Source of the DNA: Streptomyces sp. CB02056 | Lineage (GTDB): Bacteria; Actinomycetota; Actinomycetes; Streptomycetales; Streptomycetaceae | Length of the DNA: 64,000 nt | NCBI RefSeq assembly: GCF_001905545.1 | Contig: NZ_LIPD01000007.1 | Coordinates: 62,001-126,000, forward strand | Reading direction: 5' to 3' | Shown here: piece by piece, positions 57,912-64,000 of the stretch | How the letters are laid out: each line of letters begins with the position of its first letter | How positions within the stretch are numbered: position 1 is the first letter of the stretch | Program-made: the position numbers and the translations under genes | The notes under the pieces: model-generated | The model's input: the letters and a program-made list of their open reading frames with translations, nothing else | Told to the model about the DNA's origin: nothing | Database searches by the model: none

Positions 57912-58844
57912 GTGAAACTCGCAACCGTGGAGCATGAGGGCGCCGAGCGCACCGCCCTCGTCCTCGACCGGGGCGCACGCCTGCTGCTGCTCGACCGCGC
58001 CCACCACCTGACGACCGGTGAGCACGCCCCCGCGCTGGCCACCATGCAGCTGATCGTCGAGGGCGGCGACCCCGTACGACGGACCCTGGACCGGCTCGCC
58101 GAACAGGCCCCGGAGGAAGCCGTGGCCGCCGCCTCCGAGGTGCGCTGGCTCTCCCCGCTGCCCCGGCCCGTGCAGATCCGGGACTTCGGCGCCTTCCCTG
58201 GCCACTTCCGCAACGCCCGCGCCCGGATCGAGGGCATCCCGGCCGACCAGGTCGAGCTGCCCGCCATCATGCTCGAACGCCCGCTGTACTACTTCACCAA
58301 CCGGCTCTCGGTGACCGGCCACGACAGCGACATCACCTGGCCCGCGTACTCCTCGGTGCGGGACTACGAGCTGGAGTTCGCCTGCGTGCTCGGCCGCGGC
58401 GGCACCGACATCACGGCCGCGGACGCCCCCGCGCACATCTTCGGCTACACGGTCTTCAACGACTTCAGCGCCCGCGACACCCAGCTGGAGGAGATCGCCA
58501 CCGGCCTGGGCCTGAGCAAGAGCAAGGACTTCACCGACGCCAACGTCCTCGGCCCGTGGATCACCACCGCCGACGAGGTCGGCGACCCCTACAAGCTCAC
58601 CATGACCGCCCGCGTCAACGGCGAGGAGGTCAGCCGCGGCACCACCGCCGACATGCACCACACCTTCGCCGACATGATCGTCTTCGCCTCCCGGTCGACC
58701 CGGCTGCACGCCAGCGAGGTCTTCGGCTCGGGCACCGTGCCCACCGGCTGCGGGCTGGAACACGGTCGCTTCCTGGAACCCGGCGACACCGTGGAACTCG
58801 AAGTGTCCGGCCTCGGCATCCTGCGCAACCGGGTGGTGTCATGA
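57912..58844 (+). CDS. Fumarylacetoacetate hydrolase-family protein
   Basis: A 310-aa FAH-superfamily enzyme. Metal-binding acids appear in YELEFACVLGRGG (ExE), and the motif GYTVFNDFSARD is typical. Members cleave C-C bonds of dioxo acids or decarboxylate/hydrate them. GGAGAGG lies before the ATG. It follows the cyclase by 52 nt and its stop overlaps the thiolase start (ATGA). Confidence 0.88.
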   Translation: MKLATVEHEGAERTALVLDRGARLLLLDRAHHLTTGEHAPALATMQLIVEGGDPVRRTLDRLAEQAPEEAVAAASEVRWLSPLPRPVQIRDFGAFPGHFRNARARIEGIPADQVELPAIMLERPLYYFTNRLSVTGHDSDITWPAYSSVRDYELEFACVLGRGGTDITAADAPAHIFGYTVFNDFSARDTQLEEIATGLGLSKSKDFTDANVLGPWITTADEVGDPYKLTMTARVNGEEVSRGTTADMHHTFADMIVFASRSTRLHASEVFGSGTVPTGCGLEHGRFLEPGDTVELEVSGLGILRNRVVS

Positions 58845-60070
58845 ACCGCGAAGCACTGGTCCTCGGCGTCGGCGCCACCCCCTTCGGCCGCCACCTCGAC
58901 CGCACCGCCGGCGACCTCGCTGGCCAGGCCGCCCACGAGGCGCTGCGCGACGCCGGACTCACCCCGGCCGACGTCGGCGCGGTATTCCACGCCACGGTCA
59001 GTCAGAAGGCCATCGACGGGCAGCACATGATCCCCGGCCAGGTCGCGCTGCGCCCGCACGGGTTCGCCGGCGTGCCCGTGGTGAACGTGGAGAACGCCTG
59101 CGCGGGCGGTGCCACCGCGCTGTGGCTGGCCATCGCCCACGTCCGGGCGGGCCTGTCGGACGTCGCCCTGGCCGTCGGCGTGGACAAGCTGGTCTGCGCC
59201 GACCCCGCCCAGGGGCTGGCGGTGTTCGACGGAGCCATGGACGTCGCCCACCGCGAGGAGGCCCTCGCCGCGCTCGCCGCCCTGTCCGAGCCCCTGCCGC
59301 CCGAGCTGTCCGTCCCCGAGGGCGAGCGTTCGGTGTTCATGGAGATCTACGCCTCCCTGGCCCGCGCCCACATGCAGCGCTTCGGCACCACCGAAGCCCA
59401 GCTGGCCGCGGTCGCCGCGAAGAACCACGCACACTCCGTCCACAACCCCTGGGCCCACTTCCGCAAGCCGTTCACCGCGGACCAGGTCCTGGCGGCGCGC
59501 CGGGTGGCGTGGCCGCTGACGGTGCCGATGTGCTCACCGGTCAGCGACGGCGCCGCCGCCGTCGTCGTGACCAGGGCCGACTTCCCCCACGACGGTTCGG
59601 CCGTGGCGGTGCTGAGCAGCGTCCTGCTGTCCGGCACCGACCGGGCGGCGGACGACGCCGGACGGCACATCGGCCGCCGGGCCGCGCTCGCCGCCTACGA
59701 GAAGGCGGGACTCGGGCCGCAGGACGTCGACGTGGCGGAGGTCCACGACGCCACCGCCTTCGGCGAGATCCAGCAGGTGGAGAACCTGGGCTTCTGCCCG
59801 ATCGGCGACGGCGGCCCCTGGTCGGCCTCGGGCGCGAGCGCACTCGGCGGCTCCCTTCCGGTGAACCCGTCGGGCGGACTCGAATCGCGCGGCCACCCGG
59901 TGTCCGCCACCGGGCTGGCGCAGGTCTTCGAACTGGTCACCCAGCTGCGGGGCCGGGCCGGCGAGCGCCAGGTCCCCGGCGCGCGCGTCGCCATCGCCGA
60001 GAACGGCGGCGGCCTCTACGGAATCGAGGAGGCGGTCGCCGCCGTGACCATCCTGGGGAGAGCCCGATGA
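58841..60070 (+). CDS. Thiolase-family acyl-CoA acetyltransferase (SCPx-like)
   Basis: A 409-aa protein. The N-terminal motif GVGATPFGRH, the nucleophile region NVENACAGGATALW with the active Cys, and the C-terminal VNPSGGLESRGHPVSATG with the catalytic His identify the lipid-transfer/SCPx thiolase branch. The second catalytic Cys of classical thiolases is not evident near the end (ENGGGLYG), as usual in this branch. It probably performs thiolytic or related acyl-CoA chemistry in the operon. Coupled to both neighbours by ATGA overlaps. Confidence 0.87.
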   Translation: MNREALVLGVGATPFGRHLDRTAGDLAGQAAHEALRDAGLTPADVGAVFHATVSQKAIDGQHMIPGQVALRPHGFAGVPVVNVENACAGGATALWLAIAHVRAGLSDVALAVGVDKLVCADPAQGLAVFDGAMDVAHREEALAALAALSEPLPPELSVPEGERSVFMEIYASLARAHMQRFGTTEAQLAAVAAKNHAHSVHNPWAHFRKPFTADQVLAARRVAWPLTVPMCSPVSDGAAAVVVTRADFPHDGSAVAVLSSVLLSGTDRAADDAGRHIGRRAALAAYEKAGLGPQDVDVAEVHDATAFGEIQQVENLGFCPIGDGGPWSASGASALGGSLPVNPSGGLESRGHPVSATGLAQVFELVTQLRGRAGERQVPGARVAIAENGGGLYGIEEAVAAVTILGRAR

Positions 60071-60768
60071 GCCCCGGCTACGCCGACCTGATCCTCTCCG
60101 CGCTGCGCAGACGGCCCGAACGCACCGCCTTCCGCTTCACCGACGACGACGGGGCCAAGCACACCTGGACCTACGGTGAGACCGCGAACCGGATCGAGCG
60201 CACCGCGGCCGCGTTCGGGCGGCTGGGTCTCGCACCCGGCGACGGACTAGCCCTGCTGTGCGGCCCGGACCCGCGGGCGTTCACCGTCATGGCCGCCGCC
60301 TGCCTGGCCGGACTGCGCTACACCGCCCTGCACCCGCTGGCCACCGCCGACACCGACCGGACCGTCCTGCGCGACAGCGCCTCCGGCTGCCTGGTCGTGG
60401 ACGAGACCCGCTTCGCCTCCCGCGCCCGCCCCGAGGGCGTCGGAACGGTCACCCTCGCCGAAATCGACAGCCTTGCCGCCGACACCGCCCCCGGCCCCGG
60501 CGACCCACGCGGCCCCGCCCTGTACCTCTTCTACACCGGCGGCACGACCGGCGAGCCCAAGGGCGTGATGTTGTGCGACCGCTCCCTGCTCGCCAACGCC
60601 TGGGCCTGCTCCACCTGGGCCTGGCCGCCGGACACCCACTTCCTGATCACCACCCCCATGTCCCACGCCGCCGGCCTCCTCGTCGCACCCGGCCTGCCGT
60701 CGGCGGACCGCCCGCCGCGATCGCCGCGACCCGCCGGTTCGAGCGCGACATCCTGGAGCCGGACCTGA
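60067..60768 (+). pseudogene. Truncated acyl-CoA ligase (AMP-binding) gene
   Basis: ATG 60067 overlaps the thiolase stop. The frame encodes the N-terminal about 210 residues of an AMP-dependent CoA ligase: P-loop FYTGGTTGEPKGVML is present and the match continues to TPMSHAAGLLVAPGL. After about 60,695 similarity stops and an unrelated tail of about 24 codons leads to a stop. The usual length is about 500 aa, so the catalytic C-terminal half is lost by a rearrangement. Confidence 0.85.
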
Positions 60769-60900
60769 TCCGCCGGGCCCTCCTCGATCTCGCAGGCGAG
60801 CTCGGCACCCGCCTGCGCGCCTCCCGCCAGACCAGCCGTCAGGTCGAGCTCCAGGTCACCTGCGCCGACCGCTCCCACACCGTCCGCCGCCGCACCCCCT
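60713..60900 (+). pseudogene. Fragment of a Y-family DNA polymerase (little-finger domain)
   Basis: In a different frame from the CoA ligase, the sequence encodes RRFERDILEPDLIRRALLD, LAGELGTRLRASRQTSRQVE and VTCADRSHTVRRRT. This pattern is the little-finger DNA-contact domain of DinB/ImuB-like polymerases of Streptomyces. Both ends are missing. It directly joins the broken CoA ligase. Confidence 0.6.
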
Positions 60901-60936
60901 GTTCTGGGCAGTTGGGCGAGCGTAGCCTCAGCACCC

Positions 60937-61332
60937 ATGAAGCCTTGGGAGCATGCAGCCGCCAGGGCTGCCGTCCGACGCATTCGGGCGGCTCTGGAGG
61001 AGTACGACACATTGGCGAAGGGCCGGCCACCAGGCTCGCTGTCGGGCCAGGAAGTGTTCAGGCGCGAGGACCTGGTTCGCCTGCTCTGTAAGGAGACGCG
61101 GCAGCAGAACCGCACCTCCGCGATCAAGAGAGCCCGGAAGATTGTGGCGGACCCCTCGATGTATCGGCCCAAACGCATCAAGCCGAAGAAGCCGAAGCTC
61201 TTGGGCCCAGCAAAGGTGACCCGTGCCGATGTCGTGGCGGCGGCCGGGTTCAAGAGCTCCCCGCGGGCCTTCGACGCGGATCACGTGCGCAAGGTCGTCC
61301 CGACCGCCGTCGAGAGCAGTCGACGGCACTGA
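60937..61332 (+). CDS. Uncharacterised basic protein
   Basis: A 131-aa protein, Lys/Arg-rich (KRIKPKKPKLLGPAKVTRAD), with lower GC and less biased codons than its neighbours, suggesting horizontal origin. I do not recognise a family. The ATG has no strong ribosome-binding site. It lies between gene fragments in a rearranged stretch. Confidence 0.5.
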   Translation: MKPWEHAAARAAVRRIRAALEEYDTLAKGRPPGSLSGQEVFRREDLVRLLCKETRQQNRTSAIKRARKIVADPSMYRPKRIKPKKPKLLGPAKVTRADVVAAAGFKSSPRAFDADHVRKVVPTAVESSRRH

Positions 61333-61379
61333 CTGAGAAAGTGTTGGGTAATTGATCGGCTGCATGGCGTGATCTGCTG

Positions 61380-61420
61380 GCGGTGATCTCCGCGGTCGAG
61401 GTGTCCGCGAAGATCACCGC
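61380..61420. repeat. Inverted repeat before the transposase fragment
   Basis: GCGGTGATCTCCGCG (61380-61394) and CGCGAAGATCACCGC (61406-61420) pair with one mismatch around an 11-nt loop. It directly precedes the transposase start codon and may belong to the insertion sequence. Confidence 0.6.
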
Positions 61421-61421
61421 T

Positions 61422-61573
61422 ATGTGTGCCTGTGTATGCAAGCCGTCCTACGACTCGTCGTTGACGGACGCTCAGTGCGCGGTGATCGAGCCGTTGCTGC
61501 CGGTTCGGGATCCGCGCCGGGCGGGCCGTCGGCTGAAGTTCCCGCGTCGGCTGGTTGTGGACGCCGTGTTGCA
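61422..61573 (+). pseudogene. 5' fragment of an IS5-type transposase
   Basis: ATG 61422 opens a frame reading YDSSLTDAQCAVIEPLLPVR, DPRRAGRRLKFPRRLVVDAVL, the N-terminal domain of Streptomyces IS5-family transposases (usual form SDAQWAxIEPLLP). The match stops at about 61573; the DDE catalytic domain is absent. Confidence 0.75.
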
Positions 61574-61578
61574 GCCTG

Positions 61579-61785
61579 TACTGGTCCCGCACCACCGGGG
61601 ACGTCGAGGTGTTGGAGTCGGTGACCTGGTGCTCGATCGAGGAGCTCGCCGCCTCGCTGCTGCCCGGCCACGGCGACCAGCGCCGGATGCCCGCGAAGGA
61701 GGCGGACCGTCGGCTGCGCGCGCTCGCCGGGCGGTGCCGGACGCCGCGGCCCGGGCCCGTGGACTTCGGCGCGGTCCGTTGGTGA
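61579..61785 (+). pseudogene. 3' fragment of an unidentified gene
   Basis: Right after the transposase piece another frame reads YWSRTTGDVEVLESVTWCS, IEELAASLLPGHGDQRRMPA, KEADRRLRALAGRC and ends PVDFGAVRW at TGA 61783-61785. It looks like the genuine C-terminus of a protein whose 5' part is missing. The family is not recognised. Confidence 0.45.
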
Positions 61786-61798
61786 CGGCGGACCGCGC

Positions 61799-62515
61799 CT
61801 ACGGGTGGTATTCGAGGACCGAAGGGGGCAGACCCCACACGGTCACGTCCAGGGCGATCGGGCCGTCGCCTCCGGCGCTGAGCACCGTGAAGTAGCCGAC
61901 CCGCATCTGTGCCGTCCCGAAGCACGCCATGGATCCGGCCCGCACGGTCATGCTCTGCCCCCCTGGGGGGGTGTTGAGCTGCCTCACGCAGTCCTCACGG
62001 CTGGGTTCCTCCGACCCGGTCCAGGGGATGACCGTCTTGCCCGAGACCTTGTTCGCGTCGCACTTCTCGGCGCAGTGGACCGAGAGGTCTCCGCCGTCCG
62101 CGCTCCGCGGTGGCATCAGGTCCAGCTCGTACCCGGAGTTCGTCGTCCCGCTCCTGGCCTCGGCGCCGAGGGTCAGCCTCCCGTGCCACTGGACCGATGC
62201 GAACAGCTCTTCGGATGTCGGCGTCGGTGTCGGCGTCGGGAACGAGGGAGCCAGGGGCGCGAGAGAGGCGGGCGGCGCCGACGATCGGCCGTCCTGCCCC
62301 AGGTTCGCGTCCTGTTGCCGCCCCCGGACGAGCAGCAGGCCCGATCCGAGGCCCACCAGCACGGCGAGGACGAGCAGGCCGATCCAGAGGGCCCGTCGAT
62401 AGGGCGGCGGCTGAGGAGGATGGAAGTTGGCGATACCGGCCTGGACGACGCCGCCGTGGACGGTGCTCTCATGGATCCGGCTGGTGACGTTCACGTCCCC
62501 GTCGTCGCTGCCCAT
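61799..62515 (-). CDS. Single-pass membrane protein with HGxVVQ-type N-terminal motif
   Basis: A 238-aa protein. Residues about 8-27 hold RIHESTVHGGVVQAGI, a motif seen at the N-termini of many actinobacterial signalling proteins and resembling RHIM-like amyloid motifs. One membrane helix follows (ALWIGLLVLAVLVGLGSGLLL, about 42-62), then a Pro/Thr linker (SFPTPTPTPTS) and an external domain with four Cys (HCAEKC, EDCVRQ, MACFG). A GTG two codons upstream (62521) is an alternative start. Function unknown. Confidence 0.65.
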   Translation of the reverse strand: MGSDDGDVNVTSRIHESTVHGGVVQAGIANFHPPQPPPYRRALWIGLLVLAVLVGLGSGLLLVRGRQQDANLGQDGRSSAPPASLAPLAPSFPTPTPTPTSEELFASVQWHGRLTLGAEARSGTTNSGYELDLMPPRSADGGDLSVHCAEKCDANKVSGKTVIPWTGSEEPSREDCVRQLNTPPGGQSMTVRAGSMACFGTAQMRVGYFTVLSAGGDGPIALDVTVWGLPPSVLEYHP

Positions 62516-63087
62516 TCCCACTCACCGCCCGCCGGTCTGTTGCCCGTTCGGTGGCAGCCTACCCTGGTCGTCTCGACGGAACCCGGGCCGGCTTTGGACA
62601 CCTGGCTCACCGGGTGCGCCGGTGCCTGCGCCGGGTGCGCGGGGGTGTGCGAACGGTTCCGTCGGGGACGAGGATCACCCACATCGACGAGGGCCTCGAC
62701 TTCGGTGGTGGCGTCCGCCCACCGTCCGCCCCGGATCATCATGCTCCGCACCCTATCGACTACGGTGTGCGACGGGGGTGGGAACCGGCCTGGACGCCCC
62801 CGCCCCGGACGCCAGGCAGCACCCCGGCGCCGGCACCCGCGGCACGGGCGGGCCGGCACCCGGTACCGGCGGGGACCGCGCAAACGCGACCGGGGACGCG
62901 GACGGCATCCACCGCGCGCCGGACGGGACCACGTGGATCGTGCCGCCCCAGCGCCGCCCCAGCCCGCCCGCCGCCGCCCCACCAACCGCTACACCCCCAA
63001 CAACCCCGGCAACTGGACCCCAGGGGCCACAGCACCGAACCCTGACCCTTCACCCCACCCCACACACCCATCCTGACCAGCACAAAC
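62516..63087. other. Gap without a convincing gene
   Basis: About 570 nt with several overlapping open frames but no ribosome-binding site, recognisable domain or consistent codon bias. The stretch 62,860-63,060 on the plus strand encodes Pro/Thr-rich sequence and might be a gene remnant. Confidence 0.5.
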
Positions 63088-63674
63088 GCCGAGGGTCTCT
63101 CACGGTTTCGTGAGGAGCCCTCGGCATATCCGAACAGCAAAACGGCCGGTCAAGCCGACATACTGTCGGATCGACCGGCCGCATTGCGTCGGTTGAACGC
63201 CCCGACCGTGGGGGCCCTGCCGGCCGTCCGCCGCGCGACAACGCGAGGCGTTCCCCCGGACCGGTCTCGCCGATGGACGGAAGGCCCCACCACCGGGTGG
63301 GAATGATGAACTGGCTCGCGACGACGTTCAGTCCGCGCCGCTCGCACACGACCGTGAGGTTGAGCCACACGGAGCTGCAGGGGTGGACGTCCTTGAAGCC
63401 GTGGCCGTCACGGGCGTAGATGAGCAGCGCGACATCGCGCTGCCCGCAGCCAGTGGCTCGCATCCCGGCGATGTCGCCGATGAACGCGCGGGCGAAGGCC
63501 GACGAGCGGGCCGACCGCACCGGCCCTCCGGGATGTCCGCGAGGTACACCCGCAGGGGGTCGCCGAACTCGGCGACGGCGATCCGACCGGCCGGTTCGCG
63601 CCCGAGCGCACCGGCCACGAAGTCGGCCAGGTCGGCCGCCTCGACGGCAACGGGCGCGTTGTTGCTGTCGGACA
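63050..63674 (-). pseudogene. Frameshifted hypothetical protein
   Basis: ATG 63674 (GAGGAAC upstream) starts MSDSNNAPVAVEAADLADF and runs to AEFGDPLRVYLADIPEG. One missing C near 63522 moves the match to another frame: FARAFIGDIAGMRATGCG, RDVALLIYARDGHGF, NVVASQFIIPTRWWGLPS. The two parts together look like one conserved actinobacterial protein of about 150 residues. The family is not recognised by name. The second frame stays open to 63050, past the likely true end. Confidence 0.55.
63088..63125. terminator. Hairpin terminator
   Basis: GCCGAGGG (63088-63095) pairs with CCCTCGGC (63118-63125), and inside it CTCACG/CGTGAG closes a GTTT loop, with a small internal loop between. It lies downstream of the frameshifted minus-strand gene. 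Confidence 0.75.
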
Positions 63675-63699
63675 TGACGGTTCCTCGTTCCAGGGAAGG

Positions 63700-64000
63700 T
63701 GGGGCCGCGCGGGCGGCGGCGCGGCCCAGACGATGTGGAGCGGCTGGCGGTCGGCCGGGGCGCCGCCGGGGGTTGGGCCGCGAGCAGCAGGGCCTTCGTC
63801 GCATCCTTGAGCGGGCCCTTCTGGTCGTGCAGCAGCGTGGTCATCGCCAGGTTGGCGCGGTGCTCCTGCCCGGTCAGGGCCTCGGGGCCTTGACGGTGCG
63901 GAAGTAGTCCTCGAACTCCACGACGGCCTGAAGGGCGGCCCAACGGGTGCCCCGGATGTTGTCCTGGGTGTCAGCCTCGGCGAACAGGTGGTGCGGCCGG
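63700..64000 (-). pseudogene. C-terminal part of a DUF932-like plasmid/phage protein, frameshifted
   Basis: Entering from the right edge, the minus strand reads HHLFAEADTQDNIRGTRWAA, LQAVVEFEDYFRTVKAP and reaches a stop; a shift of one base near 63,895 gives EALTGQEHRANLAMTTLLHD and LKDATKALLLAAQ. The GTRWAALQAVVEFxD pattern recalls the C-terminus of DUF932 proteins of actinobacterial plasmids. The gene is cut by the window edge. The exact 3' end is unclear. Confidence 0.5.

Overview
The window is high-GC actinomycete DNA (Streptomyces/Kitasatospora type). Supporting signs are GC-rich third codon positions, TAGGCT-type -10 boxes, long LuxR (LAL) regulators, MmyB-like regulators and large NRPS genes. 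Its core is a non-ribosomal peptide gene cluster whose module order and specificity residues read as an arylomycin-type lipohexapeptide. Arylomycins are biaryl-bridged, sometimes glycosylated inhibitors of type I signal peptidase.

Left arm (1-23,400), mostly unlinked housekeeping or accessory genes: a damaged SDR / MmyB-like regulator pair; a P450-ferredoxin pair; a methyltransferase; an amino-acid permease; an mgtC gene behind a convincing M-box Mg2+ riboswitch; a nitrate/sulfonate-type ABC ATPase and double permease; an MFS gene behind a structured leader with a tiny leaderless ORF; a DUF1349-thioredoxin-methyltransferase group; two LAL regulators and two alpha/beta hydrolases.

Biosynthetic core (23,489-55,846). 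On the minus strand, aryA (modules 1-2: N-Me-Ser with epimerase, then Ala? with epimerase) is followed by aryB (C domain plus only the first part of an adenylation domain) and a glycosyltransferase, joined by 4-nt overlaps. On the plus strand, aryC (P450) precedes aryD, which begins exactly at the A3 core motif of an adenylation domain. aryD then encodes the rest of module 3 (Gly) and modules 4-6 (N-Me-Hpg, Ala?, Tyr) with a thioesterase, and is followed by an MbtH protein. The module-3 adenylation domain is therefore split over two genes on opposite strands, 12.5 kb apart. One inversion of about 14.3 kb would rejoin them. Behind mbtH lie damaged fragments of hmaS, hmo and hpgT, the hydroxyphenylglycine supply genes, then an ABC exporter pair and an MFS exporter. 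The cluster is either recently damaged or works with a split A domain and Hpg supplied from elsewhere; the intact 3521- and 4290-codon NRPS frames argue that any decay is recent.

Right arm (55,900-64,000): a TetR-controlled catabolic operon (cyclase, FAH-family hydrolase, thiolase, truncated CoA ligase), then a junction zone of gene fragments (Y-family polymerase, IS5-type transposase, unidentified 3' end), a membrane protein with an HGxVVQ-type N-terminal motif, and two frameshifted plasmid/phage-like genes at the edge. No tRNA, rRNA or CRISPR array was seen.
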